Source of the DNA: Papilionanthe hookeriana x Papilionanthe teres
Lineage: Eukaryota; Streptophyta; Magnoliopsida; Asparagales; Orchidaceae
NCBI GenBank assembly: GCA_022702705.1
Contig: CM040424.1
Span: 143,287,165 to 143,351,164, forward strand
DNA: 64,000 nucleotides
Reading direction: 5' to 3'
Position numbers and translations under genes: made by a program. Positions within the stretch are counted from its first letter, which is position 1. Each line of letters starts with the position of its first letter. Positions 32,746 through 45,424 of the stretch are shown in pieces. The notes under the pieces were generated by a model. It searched no databases and had not been told where the DNA came from. It worked only from the letters and a program-made list of their open reading frames with translations.

Positions 32746-33079
32746 AATCAAAATTGAAATTGAAATTAAATTTGGAATCAAAATCAAAATCCAAAACCAA
32801 ATTAAAAATAAAAATTGAAATTCGTTTGAGATTGAAAATTGAAATCAAAATCAAACAAATCAAATCCATATTCAAATTTTAAAAATTAAAATTTTGCCGC
32901 TTCTAAATTGAGGGTTCACCATTTCCTTTCCCCAGCGGAAACAACTCTCTTTCTCGACTCTACGTTCTGCTCTAAGTATTTTACTTAGGAAGCTCTGTGT
33001 TAGTCTGTTTATCTTCTTCGGTCAACAGCAATACATGCGGTGTGCTGGTTCGACACACCACACCTATTGGGGGTCCATT
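32746..33079 (+). other. End of the Tat-B 3' UTR with conserved hairpin
   Basis: Low-complexity AAATTGAAATC sequence, then TTTCCCCAGCGGAA (32930-32943), which is the complement of the PBS core. GGTGTG and CACACC form a hairpin near 33037-33058, followed by CCTATTGGGGGTCC just before the LTR, a possible polypurine tract. Tat-C has a matching hairpin next to its LTR. Confidence 0.5.
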
Positions 33080-33489
33080 TGTTGACCTCACTTTTGGTTG
33101 AGTTTTAGTCTCTCCTTATATAGCCTAGGGTCTAGCCATAGGACTCTCTTGGTGACTTTCTTAGAAGATTATCAATTGAACTCTACCACATAGAAATTCC
33201 ACATGCTTATTTTCCTCACTTGGAATTTTCATATGCTTAAGGCCTAACCTCCTGCTTTTTAGAGGTAGAGACCGAGCGTAAGGAAGTCCAAGTAGGATTC
33301 CTATAGGTAGTCAGGCCTTAGGATAAACCCTGAGAAATTTGGAGCACATTCACACCAACATTCACACACTTACACATCACACTTCATACTCACAATTCTA
33401 AACCAGCCACATCTCATTTTGATCCCTTAGCTCTTTGGAAACTCACATGGATAGTTTCACCAATCCCTCAGCCTATGGCTAAGGTGACT
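33080..33489 (+). repeat. 3' LTR of Tat-B, first 410 bp
   Basis: It starts TGTTGACCTCACTTTT, like the start of LTR-A, and later has ACTCACATGGATAGTTTC, also shared with LTR-A. It is interrupted at 33490 by the Athila-2 LTR; the remainder resumes near 50490. Confidence 0.8.
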
Positions 33490-35116
33490 TGTGCGACTTT
33501 TTAAATTTGCAAAAATTAATGAACTCGGATTTAGATTTATATATTGATTTAAATGATAATGAGTCACACAATTAACACAAGTATACGTATCACTCAAGTA
33601 ATACAGGGCTCTAATGGAATCCTAGAATATCGATCCCATAGAAAGGCTTTAATTTTATGGTGTAGCACAGAAGTCTCTTATCGAATCAAAACACAATTGC
33701 AAGTGGTTTAATTCTTAAAGTAAAGACAAACAGGTTTAGTTACTATTTCTACCAAAGCACATTCCAAATTCTAGCAAGTTAAACTAATAAAAGACTAAAT
33801 TTATAACAAAGTTCAGTTGCAAGAAAGAGTCTTCCTCCTTTCCATTCATAATGTGATTATTGTGACATAGATCAGTGATACAAATGTATTGTGCCAAATA
33901 GGAGCATTGCTATTATTTACCCATATTTCATGGTATAAAGAATATTGGCTAGTCCTAAGTTTAGTCCCCAAATCCGTAATTAGGTTGGGAGGATACTGGC
34001 TCTCACTCCAGAGCTCCCACTTTCCTTCACCTGAAAGCTAACTCTCGCTTCAGTTTCTAAACAGTAGCACCGAATTGAGGATTTCAGCCTGTCACTTTGA
34101 AATATCCAATTCTATGCCCATCAAAGTATATTTCTCTATTTATTTGCACTCAATTCCCATGAACTACATCTCTCATTCATGGACATTGAATGTGACGTTC
34201 ACTTTTGTCGTGGAACTCATAATCCTTTCGGAGCATATGCTTCCCAACAAGTTTTAACAATTCAATTGGCCAGATAAAAGAAGTAAATGAAGTTCCAAGT
34301 GAAAAGGTCATCACAAATTCTCCATAAAAAATTAGCACATCATTTCCAATTCACAACATTAACACATCACATGAAAAGGAGAAAGACAAAGAAATCTACT
34401 CAAGACTCATGATGAAAAGATGACAAAACATGAAATTTATATATTAAAACAACGTCATACAAACAAAGTAAAGTAAAGATAACTTATCTCAAACTCTTCC
34501 CAAGCGAATCTCAAGGAATTCCTTCGACTCCTCTTCTTCTTCATAACAACACACAATTCTCTCTTTAGAATAGTAAGGAAGAAGAAATCTTTCACTTTTC
34601 CTCTCCTCTCACTTTCCTTAGAAGAGAAAACATAACCCAAACTTCCTACACAAAATGGAAAGAAAACTCTCTCTAAACTCTAAACTCTTCTCTTCCTTTC
34701 TTCCCCCCTTTGAAATTTGGCTCCAAATGTGTTTAAATTCAGCCAAAACTGAATTCCCAAGAGTTTCCTCAAGCAACCTTTCAAAATCCAGCCAAATACA
34801 TTGAATCTATTTCAAAATCGATATAGGGTGTTGTCCAGCTTTGGTAGGAGCTCCGTTCGGCACATTATTCCACGAAATCATCGTAACTCTCTGGAAACTA
34901 ACGCTGTCCAATGCTAGTGACAGCGTTGTTTGGTGCTAGTTCAATAAAATGTACTTTTGTCCTTTTTCGCTCCAAATTTTCTCCTTTTCACTTCATTTTG
35001 CTCCAACGGCCTAAAATCAGTGTACCTGCATGAAATCATAAAAAATACATTTCTTTAAAGTGCAATATCATTAAAAACAAGTATAAAATGGGTAGTAAAA
35101 AGTTTTCAAATTTTCA
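33490..35116 (-). repeat. 3' LTR of Athila-2 (1,627 bp)
   Basis: Alignable with the Athila-1 LTR, including its inner end (TGTGCGAC against TGATGCAC) and its pyrimidine-rich outer part. On the minus strand it starts TGAAAATT at 35116, next to sequence with TTGAGGACAAGTAAT (35144-35158), a phrase usual beside the polypurine tract of Athila elements. Confidence 0.8.
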
Positions 35117-36462
35117 GTGGACTAAGATCCCTCAAACTTAACTATTACTTGTCCTCAAGTAATTCTAGTTAATACATAAAATTATGATCCACTGCAATGA
35201 ACTTTCTTTCTAGAATACCATAATTTTGATTTAGATAATTACAATAGTAAAATTTTCATAAAGATCTTTGAATAAATCAAGTAAATTCTGCAAGTGTAAG
35301 AATATCTAGTAATCAAGTCTAAGAGTTCTAGCTTTCTATTCATTTCAAAATATGACTGTACATTATCCTATTAAGGCACTTAAAAGGATTACATGAAAAG
35401 AAGTTTATGAGAACACTACTAATAAAGATGATAATCCATACATATAAGTTCAGGAAAGTAATTAAGTTTTTCCCTTTAAGTAGGTCTAAGTGAAGCTAAT
35501 TTTTGATCAGGCATCTCCTGAAGCTTCTCTTCACTTCTCTTTTTTCTTTTCTTTTCCTTTATGTTTTTTTTTCTTTTTTGCTTTTCTTTTTTTTTATTGA
35601 GGATTACTGTATCTGGATAGCCTTTAATGATTTTGAACTTCACCCTTCTCACCCTAAATTTAAAACTTACCACATACCTTTACCTTATAGGCTTTTCTTT
35701 AGCTTATTAATGCTTCATCATAGAGTCTCATTCCTTTCCTATCAATTAAAATTTTAAGAATATTAATATTCCAAACATACAGTTTTTCTTACTTTGAATA
35801 GTCGACCAGAGTCATATACTTTTATACTAAATATCTTACATCACAAAATTACTTTCATTACTAAATACTTTCATTCAATTTTGTAAAATACTTAAATAAA
35901 ATCAAAATATAGTTATATGAAATTGTGTTCTATTACAGGAAATCATGTTACTAATTTTGAAAATAATTTTAAAATGAGAATAATTAACAGTTAATTCTTT
36001 ACCTTTCTCCAAACTTAGATTTTTGAATTAATCTAACATGGAAGAAAGAAAAGATTTAAATATAACTCATACCTCAATATGTTGGCTTTTCATACCTTTG
36101 ACTTTAAGCAAGTTTTTCTTCAGAAAGTAGAATAGTAGACCTGAAATAATTAAGAAGCATTTCTATACACAAATACGGGTTAGAAGTTTATAAAGAGGAA
36201 ATTTAAACACATTAAACAGTGCACATAACATTAACATCCAACTATTACTATTACAAATTAAATTAGAAATCCAAACACATAAAACTTTACTATCACATCT
36301 CATACATCACAAATCAACAAAGTCTATTACAAGTACATCCATATACACATAACATTAAACATTACACATTTTCAAGCCATATAGTCTTAAATTTAGCATC
36401 ACACACAACCATAACACAATAACGCTGAGAACTAAATAAACAAGCATGCTCAAATATAACAT
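35117..36462 (-). other. Athila-2 untranslated region before the 3' LTR
   Basis: AT-rich; no gene recognised. A long pyrimidine tract at about 35518-35600 (plus strand) produces spurious reading frames. Confidence 0.5.
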
Positions 36463-37355
36463 TTAAGCCAAATAAAGTAAAGCAAAGCAAAGTAATCCAA
36501 TACACAAATACAAAAATATAATAATCAAGTTTTTACTCTTCCTTCGAACTATCATTAACTCTAAGATCTCCCATCTATTGAGCATGCACATATTGTAGAA
36601 TGGACGAAACGGAAATTCTTCAGTAGAATCCTCTTCAATCCATCCTTTTCTTCTCATTAATTGCATCAAACTTCCTTCAAGATATCCAGAATGATCAAAG
36701 TGATCCTTCATTCTCCAATCTAAATGATCAAAGAAATCAGAAAGATTGTTGATTGCATTCATCAGATGTTGTACTTCCTTCTCTAATTTTTTGATCTTCT
36801 TCAAGATGATCTATGAACTTTAAAGAAAATAAGGAGGGATAAGTGCTGAACTTTGAGATGGTTGATCTTCAATAATGCTCATATCATTCATATCACCAAT
36901 TGTCTGGTTATTATATGCATCTTCTGGGTCTATAGGCTTCCAAGGTAGAAGTACTCTTTCCCAGTTCTCATATGACACTTGTGATTGACTGCAGAGGAGA
37001 AATATGGTGGAAGGATTTCCAAGCCCATACATTGATCCATGAATGATCAATCCCAAAACAGACTTAACAATTATCGAGCCAACATCAATAGGCATTACCA
37101 TTTGAATACAATAATTTAGAATAGCACACTCCTTATTTACCTTACTAATTTTCATTGTTGAGAGCAATTTTGCACAAATGAAGTAATGCAAGTGTTTCAA
37201 CGTAGGATTTAACAGTGTGGTCAAGAAACTTACATACCTGATATCTCTTATCTCTCATTCATCACTTTCATCCATTAGATATCTGTATATGTCATGAATA
37301 TTGTCCTTCGTCGGGGTAAATTTCGAATAGTGGTAGATTGACACATTCTCAATCA
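36463..37355 (-). pseudogene. Env-like/ORF2 gene of Athila-2, C-terminal part
   Basis: Two open stretches (37224-36820 and 36804-36463) carry LKHLHYFICAKLLSTMKISK, PIDVGSIIV, IHGSMYGLGNPSTI and then a coiled-coil-like KKIKKLEKEVQHLMNAINN. This resembles the extra gene found between integrase and the 3' LTR in Athila elements (the plant transposon protein family of Athila ORF2). Whether it is a true envelope protein is disputed. The upstream part continues at 44860 across the solo LTR. Confidence 0.65.
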
Positions 37356-37360
37356 TGTAT
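37356..37360. repeat. Target-site duplication TGTAT, left copy
   Basis: TGTAT at 37356-37360 and again at 44855-44859, flanking the solo LTR. Confidence 0.95.
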
Positions 37361-40300
37361 TGTCGGCATATTTTTTAGGTTGTGTGTTTTATTTGAAAAT
37401 TAGTATTTGATTTTTGAAAATAATTTTAAATTTGAAGATTTTAAGATATGAAATCAAACCGATCTCACATCCCAAATAGTTTATATAAACGAACACCGCA
37501 CCACAAACCGTGTATCTATCCTAAGGATAGACACACTCGCTTGATGGTGGGGCTCGATTAAATAAACTAGAAGATTTGTGACATCCGTTTGGTCTGCGAA
37601 CCAATTTTATAAGCCGACAAATTCCCCTGCTTAATATGAAAGCATTAAACAGGGTTTATATTACCTTGGTTCTTTAAAATTCCCTATAAGGGCAAGCCCC
37701 TATAGTTAATTACATCTTAAGTGACGGGAATCACCTAAGAAAACTCTCGATAATAATCAGTAATTCTGCTCTCAAGAATTTCAAAGTTTAAGGTTTTCAA
37801 GGGATTGAATTTTGGAATTTCAATAGGGAATGGATCAAATTTGGAACATTTTGTTTTGGGAATTCAAAGGAAGAAAGGTGGGAGAAATCACAGATTCGAA
37901 GCGAATTTCGGTAATTCCCCGACTATCCTATTGTTTGGCTTGGATTTAGGAAAGTCCTAATATTTATTTAATGTTTTGATCTTGCCAATTTTAATTAATT
38001 TGGACTTATATTTGTATGATAAAATCATACAAATAGCCTCGAAGATATGAGGGTTTATGTCGTACTAAACGACTACCTCGGAGTCCTAAGACCGGTTAGG
38101 GCTTAATTTACATGACATGATCATGCAAATGCCTAACAAAGAGTTGAGAATTTATGTTGCACTAGTGCAAACTACCTCGAAGTCCTATGGCTTGGTTATT
38201 TAATTCTAAGAAAGTTTTGTCGAAGTAGATCCGAGTTTTGCTGATGACGATGGTCGTGCTGCCCACTGTGCTCCAAGCTCCTTGTTGTTGCAGAGGTTTA
38301 GTTTTAGAAGTCATAAATCAGGAGAAGAGAAAAGTGTTTTGGTTTAGAGAAAATCTTAATTTCTAAGTGTTTTTTGTGTTTTAATTAAAACAAATCTTAA
38401 AGTTGATTATAACGACACCGGTTAAGATCCCACGGTTCCATCCTTCCGGCATCGTTATTTTTATCGGATTCACTTAGTCTAAATGAATTTTCTAAACTCA
38501 ACTGAATGAGTTCCACACTTTCATTTAGACCGTGGGAAATCCAGTTAGCAACACGTAGGTTACATCATCCGAGGTATTCCCGGTCATCCAACAGGACGTT
38601 TTAATTTAGTTGTAATTGTAGTTTTGTGTTCTGTTTTTGATTAAATTTTGAGTTGTTTTATATTTTAAAATGTTGTGGCGGTGAATTTTATCTTGCAATG
38701 ACTTTTAACTTAGTTTTGGTTTCAGTTTCAGGGACTATCCTAAAGGTGTGGGTTTTCATGCAACAATTGTTTATCATGCAATAAAAGTAAGTGCGATGCA
38801 ATTAAAGAAATTGCAATAATGTAAATTGCAATAAAATAAAAGCGTACCTGGAGGGTCTTCCCGTCATCCCAAGCCGCACTTAAAACACAATTAGAATATT
38901 TAAGCAAGTTCCTAGGTAAAGCTAAGGGAAGGGTTATGGTTTTCTACCAAATTCCTAATCCTATAGCTAGTCATTTCCTATGACGTCTAGGTCCTTGTGT
39001 TTTGGTTTGAGGATGATTTTCTTCATCAAAGAATAATTAAGTTCAATTGTTCTTATAAATATCCTATCATATTGAGGAAGTGCTTAAGAAGAATCTTAAA
39101 CATCTTTTCAATATTGCTAGAATTGTTTTAAGTCCAAATGAATTTAATTATACAAATGAATTAATCGTCCGAGGATTCAAGTTTTGTTATCTTGCTCAGT
39201 GAACTAGGACATTTGAATGTCCTATAAGTGAAGTAACATTTCATTTAATGTTCTATTTAGGAGTTATGATAACCAAAGCTCTCGAGGGCAAATTGGTGTT
39301 CAAATGGTTCGTGATTTAGTTTAACTTCAGTTAAAGGGTTTAAATTTAGAATAATGTTCAAGTTGTTTTATATTTAATCCCTTTATGTCTTAGGTGATGT
39401 TATTTAATTCAATTTAATTTAACTTTAATTTAATTTAATTTGGTTTAGTTTTAATTTTAATTTAATTTAACTTGATTTTAATTTTAATTTTAACATGATT
39501 CTATTATTTAATTTAATTCAATTTAATTTGATTTGATATGAATTAATTTAATTTAATTTAATTTGATTTAATTTAATTTAATTTAATTTCCTTTAATTTA
39601 ATTTAATTTAATTTAATTTAATTTAATTTAATTTAATTTAATTTAATTTAATTTAATTTAATTTAATTTAATTTAATTTAATATGTTTTAATTTAATTTA
39701 ATTTAATTTTAATTTAATTTTTTTTTAATTTAATTTAATTTAATTTAATTTAATTTGTTTAATTTAATTTAATTTATTTATTTAAATTAATTTAATTTAC
39801 TTAATTTGTTTGATTTAATTTAATTTAATCTTTAATTTAATTTTATTTTTAATTTTAATTTAATTGGAAATTTAAAAGAGTTTAATAATTTAACTTTAAT
39901 TTAATTTAATGATTAAGTCCTTTAAAATTTTAAAACATAAATTTGAATTATCATTTTAATTAGGAATTGAATATTATTGAGATGATTAATTTAGGGATTC
40001 TTCGATCAAAGGATAAATCTCTTCCTAATAATATCCCTATTTTAATAATTCCAATTTTATTATTCTTCCAAATTTAATCAATTATTTAATTAATGTTTAT
40101 TTTAATTATTTTCAAATTGCTTAGTATGTTTCTACCCTTTAATTATTTAAATTTCAATCATCCAAATCAGATTAAGATCAAATATTTTATTTGTTAATTT
40201 TATTAAATCTAAAGTTTTAATTAAAGGTTAAAATTTTAATTACCATTTTGCCCCTTCAAGCTTAATAATTTCATAACTCACTAAATTGAGCTTAAATGAA

Positions 40301-43300
40301 CTTGAAATTTTTATGTGACTTCATTCATATGTCAATAAAGACATGAGAGGAGAAAATGTGATTTTTCTGTATTTAATTTAATTATGTAATTATTTTTGGT
40401 GGAAAATAGAGATTTTCAAGGAAAATTTAACAATATGACCAAGGGAAAGTTTCTGACCTTAAGAAAATTATGGGACATTCCTAATGACTAGAGGACCACT
40501 TGGACCAATTTTGGTGATTTTTTGAATTATATTATTTTTATTATAATTATTTTAAGTTTTGGAGTATTAATTAATTTAAAAATAAAATAATGGTTGAAAA
40601 ATAAATTTTATATTTTTCAAAAATCTCTCTGATATCAAGGAAATCATAAAATCAATTTTTACAATTTTCTCATTTTTCTTTAATTTATTATAATTATTTT
40701 AGTGAAAATACTAGAAAATACATTTTTTTAATTTTAAAATTACCTTAGGGCTTTAAAATTTAATATCTCATTAAGTAGACCTAAGGAAAATATGGGATTT
40801 GTTCCTAAGTGATTAAAATTCAAAATGTGACATTTTGGTGAATTTTATTATTTTTGTGATTTTTATTATTTTTTAATTATTAAAATATTAAAATAATACC
40901 AAAAAATCAACTTTTTTAGAAAATTGAAATTTTAATTTTCTTAAATTCCCCTGATATCAGAGAGGCTCCAAAACTAATTTGGTGAATTTTTAAAAAGTAT
41001 TTTGAAAGTTATGAATTTTTAAAGTTTAAAATGACTAAATGGCTTAATCAACCCATTTAGTAGGGCTAACCAAGTCGAATTGGCTTCAAATTTTTATGGT
41101 GGGTTCCTCTGATCCTAGAGGTCAGTGGAGAATTAATTTCAAGTCAATTTGGTGTATGGTTAGCTCTAATTAATTAAGGAGCTATTTTGGGTGTTTAAGC
41201 CAATTAGGGTTATTTTAAATGAATTAATCCAAAATCTATTTTTCCTAGGGTCCTCTGGTCATAAGAGACATCACCAAATTTTCCTAGAATTTATTTCACA
41301 ACATGCTAATTATTGAAATTAAAATACTTAAAACAAGCAACATGAATTTGAAAAATCAATAACTTCTCATAGGGATGGCCTCCGACTTTGGAAAATTCAA
41401 GGAATGTTCCCAACTTCGGAGGCTTCAAAAGCCCTATGGTCTCATGCCATGGTGAATTTCCTATATGCATGGAGAATTAAAACAATGCAGAAGGGAAATA
41501 AATCATTAAAAATAAAATACTTGATGAAATTAAATAATTTCTTTTCCACATTATTCTCCTCTGTTCACTGACCAAGAGGGTATTTTTATTTTATTTTTCT
41601 GATTTTTCTACACAAAGTTATGGATTTTTGAAGTTTAAGGGAATTAAATAAATAAAAAATACCCTAATTTTCTATTTATCCACGCGGCGCCGCGTCAACC
41701 TCGGCAGCTCCGAAAGGCCACGCGGTGTGTTCTGGTTCGACGCCGCCATCTGACTCAGTGCTCCGGGGCCCCGCTGTGTCTTTCCATCTCCTGATCCGAC
41801 GCGATCCTGGCCGTCCGTCTACGCGTGTATTAAATGAACGGCATCCGTTCATCATCCCCAGGCGTCCTTACTCGAGAGCCGTCCACACTAAATCCCTAAT
41901 ATCTCACTCAATACTTAATGGATTTTCGTGTTCTTATGCTTTATGGATTCGTCTTGGAGAGACAAATACATCTATATGGTGATCATGCATTAAAATTAAA
42001 GCATTTGAAATGGAGAATCTCTAGAAGCTCGGGATGAAGAATTAGCTCATACCTTTGCTAAGAGAAGTGTGGCTTCAATCTGAGGGTTGTGTCACCTTAG
42101 ATTGGATCCCAGCAAGCTCTAGATGAAGTCTCCTGGTCTGATGAATCGCCTAGGTATGATTTCGACCAAGCCCGATCACAAAGCTTGGAGTCTGGAACAG
42201 ATGGGTGGCCTGGAGAGGGGGCTTTTGCTGGTGGACTCCTTCCCTAGGTCTGGTGAAGGTGTAGGACCAATCAATTTGAAGATTGATCCACCGTGGAGAA
42301 GTGTCCCGGTTTTGAGTGGAATTTTGGCCGAGAAATCGAGTTCCGTTGGTGGGGATTAGGGCAAATTGGCACCTGGGATCAACCGCTCTAAGTATGGAGA
42401 GTGTTCTGGAACAATTTTGGCGGTGGTTTCGGCAAGATCTGCTTCAAGCACCTCTCATGGCCGAGAGGGGGTGGTGTTTAAATAGGAGAGGGTGGAGGGC
42501 CTCCCGTGGAGAGTTAGGGCTTGGGATCACCGCTCTTGGCAAGAGAAGAACAACTGCAATGGCCACCTGGGGATGGGGCAACTCAGCAGGTGAGAATTCC
42601 AAGTTTGGGCTCACATGCGAGCTCTCGGCTCGGTGGTTTCCGGCGGCCGTGGTGGCTAGCCGGCCGTGGTCGGGTCACCCTCAAGGTCGTGGAGGTCGTG
42701 GCTGGGGCTTAGTGCAATCAATTGGCCATGGACATGTGTAAAGGAGTTGAATTGAAATGGAATTGAGGAGGAGCTAATTTTGGCTTGATTTGGTCAAGTC
42801 CACCTTTTGGGCTTGGTTCACCTCCCCATGGCTGATTTGGGCTGAGGGAGGATCAGATGAATCAGCTAGGAAAGGGTAGAGAAGTCACCATCCATGAATA
42901 TTTTGATTAATCATGGATTAAGGTGAAGCATAAAAAGGTTAAAACCTTTTTAGGGGGACTTAAAAGAGGCTCCTCCTTTTGTCATTAATGGCTTGATCAC
43001 ATGTCAAACCTTCCATGGCTTCATGTGGCTTGTCCATGGCTTGCATGGCTTGTCTTTGGCTTGGGGAAAAGCTTGGTCAATTTCATGAAAATGGATTTTA
43101 GAAATTTTTGGTAATTTGATTGGAATTTGTATGAAGTTTGATTTGGAATGGTTTAATGATGATTTTGAAACTTAGGGGTGATATAAATTAAAGGTATGAT
43201 GAAAAGAAATTGCCATGTGGGCTTTAGGGCCAATTTTGGGCTTTTGTATTTGGTGGAAATGGGCTTTTAAAAAGGTTTAGGGAAATGGGCTTTTGGATTT

Positions 43301-44854
43301 TAAAATGGATTTTAGGATGGAATTTTGGCAAAGGCTTGGGCCAAATAATTGTTGGGTTTAGCTCATAGATGTGTCATGAGTGACTTGGAGCAAATTGGGA
43401 GTGATTTAGGTTTGAATTGGGTTGAATTTGGGCTAATTTGGTGAATGGGCCAATATAGGTCAAATTGGGCTAACTTGGGCCAATGTTGGGCTAGGGTTGA
43501 AATTGATGTAAAATTAATGTTGGGAAATGTTTATGGGAGTGTTTCAAAGAGGTTTTGACTTTGGTTGGGGTTTGATTTTGGGGTTTGGGCTTATTTGGGT
43601 TAAGTTTGGGTTTAGGTCAAAATTGGGCCTTTTAGCTTTGGGTTGAATTTGAGTGGGGTTTGGGTCTAAATGTTTGGTAAATCATGTTAGTGTTTTGTTA
43701 GTAGGGATGTTAAGGAAGATTTAGAAAAGATTTGGGGTTAATTGGAGTTGAATTGGGTGAGTTTGGATTAGGTTTGTGTCATGGGTCCAAATTGGGCTTT
43801 AAGGCCAAAAGTGAAATTGGATCCAAATGTCAATCAAATTGGACATGGATTTGGTCTAGATTGGTGTTGGGATTGTTGAATTGAAGTTTAGAATTTAATT
43901 GGACAAGAATTTGGGTCAATTGGGTAGGTTTCGTTTGACATTGGGTTCACTTTGGGTTAAAATGGGTCAAATTGGGGGTTTTGACAAAAGTAGGGTAAAT
44001 TGACAAAATTGGCCTATGGTGTAGTTGAACAAAATGAAATTGGCCATATTTGGGATTTTTTGGAATTTTCTGGGAATTTTCTGAATTTTTGGATTTTTGG
44101 GTCAAGAGGGGTATTTTGGGTATTTGGAGGGTATTGGGAGGTATTTTTGGAATTTTTGGTATTTTTGGCTATGGATGATCAATTTGAGTGGAGAGAAATG
44201 TTTAGGAATGATTTTGGGGAATTTTGGGTGATTTGGAAATTTTTGAGAAATTTGGGTAGTTTCAAGGGTTTTGGGTAGGTTAGCTGGTGTAGGGTCCCTG
44301 GGTCAAAAATTGAAAATTTGGGAAATTGAAGATTAGGTGAATGTAAGTGGAATGAAATCATTTTGGTTGAGCCATGAAGCCATATCAAGTCCACATGAGC
44401 CATGAAGGGACTCATTTGAGGCATCCACATTGTTGTTCCTAACCCTCTAGCAAGGGCTTAGGGGTTAAGGACCATCCATGTGAATCACCTTTATGAGTCG
44501 GGAGGTCAAGTTGGGTATAGGTGTGTTTTAGGAGGTGTGTGAAAGTGTAGTGTATGAGTGTAGTGTGTGTGTAAGTCAGCCCTTCACTGCGACCGAGCCA
44601 CCTGTAGGCGGTCCTAAGGCCAAAGAGTCCTATAGGAACCCATCCTTTAAACTTCCACATTTGATCTCAACCCTCTAGGTGATTAGGGGTCTACAGTCAA
44701 CTTTGTGGAGTTTGCAGGGAGCTAAGAAGTGGTTTGAATTTCTAAGTGGTGGGTCCCAATTCTAGTCCTCTAAGACAGTCAAAGGAAAAGCCTAAGGCTA
44801 GATCCTAAGTACTAAAAAGAAGAAGAGAAGACCTCATCAAAAATGAGGTCAACA
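37361..44854 (-). repeat. Solo LTR of the Tat-A family (7,494 bp)
   Basis: A full-length match to LTR-A with the same ends, an identical 5-base duplication on both sides, and no internal region. It interrupts the env-like gene of Athila-2 and the reading frame continues across the empty site. This is the expected product of LTR-LTR recombination. It includes the (TTTAA)n array (about 39397-39865), the GC island (about 41683-41890) and the TATA-like box (42477-42484). Confidence 0.95.
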
Positions 44855-44859
44855 TGTAT
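44855..44859. repeat. Target-site duplication TGTAT, right copy
   Basis: The partner of 37356-37360. Confidence 0.95.
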
Positions 44860-45187
44860 AAATCATTAATATTTGCAGGAGTAAATGTGACAAACCTACC
44901 TCGCACATAAACTGGTCCTTGGTTGAGTTATGAAGATTTGTATAAAACTCCTTTACAATCGGAACAACGACAACGGAAGTAGTATGACACAACATTTCCC
45001 AACATCTCTGAACAATAATTTCATCAATTGTAGTCGTAGGAGAATTCATACCTCGATTTACAAAGCCTCACTCCTTAATTACTCCATTTTGAGATATTTT
45101 TGTTGAAAATTCACTGTGCCTCAAAACTTAGGAACTTTCTACGGTTGAATACTTGAAATCCTTGAGTTTCCATCGAATCAGAATCCA
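44860..45187 (-). pseudogene. Env-like/ORF2 gene of Athila-2, N-terminal part
   Basis: The likely start is 45187 (MDSDSMETQGFQ). After a frame change come CWEMLCHTTSVVVVPIVKEF, YTNL and VRGRFVTFTPANINDLY, features of the Athila ORF2 protein family. The frame runs straight into the C-terminal part at 37355 once the solo LTR and one TGTAT are removed. Separate frame changes and a stop in the first 40 codons show it was already decaying or has decayed since. Confidence 0.65.
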
Positions 45188-45363
45188 TTTAAACAAGAAT
45201 TTGGGCTTGTTGAAATTCGTCAAACTTCACTTCTTTCAAATTCTTTCCAAATTTCGATTTGATTCAATTCTTAAATGTTATTAATGATAACTAAGGAAGA
45301 ATAATACTTAATTATGTAACAAACAAACACAAATAACATATAAAACTAAGCACACACTTAATA

Positions 45364-45415
45364 ACTGTGGGTTGCCTCCCACAAAGCCCTTGGTTTAACG
45401 TCGTCAGCCCGACAT
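45364..45415 (-). other. Conserved double inverted repeat between integrase and env-like gene
   Basis: Plus-strand TGTGGG-TTGCCT-CCCACA followed by GTCG-TCAGCC-CGAC. I recall a very similar phrase from many plant Athila elements. Structured RNA is possible; no known role. Confidence 0.5.
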
Positions 45416-45424
45416 AACTTTTAG

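Noticed and set aside
35476..35757. Lysine-rich or phenylalanine-rich small proteins
   Set aside because: They are artefacts of a pyrimidine/purine tract in the Athila-2 untranslated region.
36463..37224. A true envelope glycoprotein in Athila-2
   Set aside because: No signal peptide or clear membrane anchor could be seen in the broken frames; only family resemblance to the Athila extra gene is supported.
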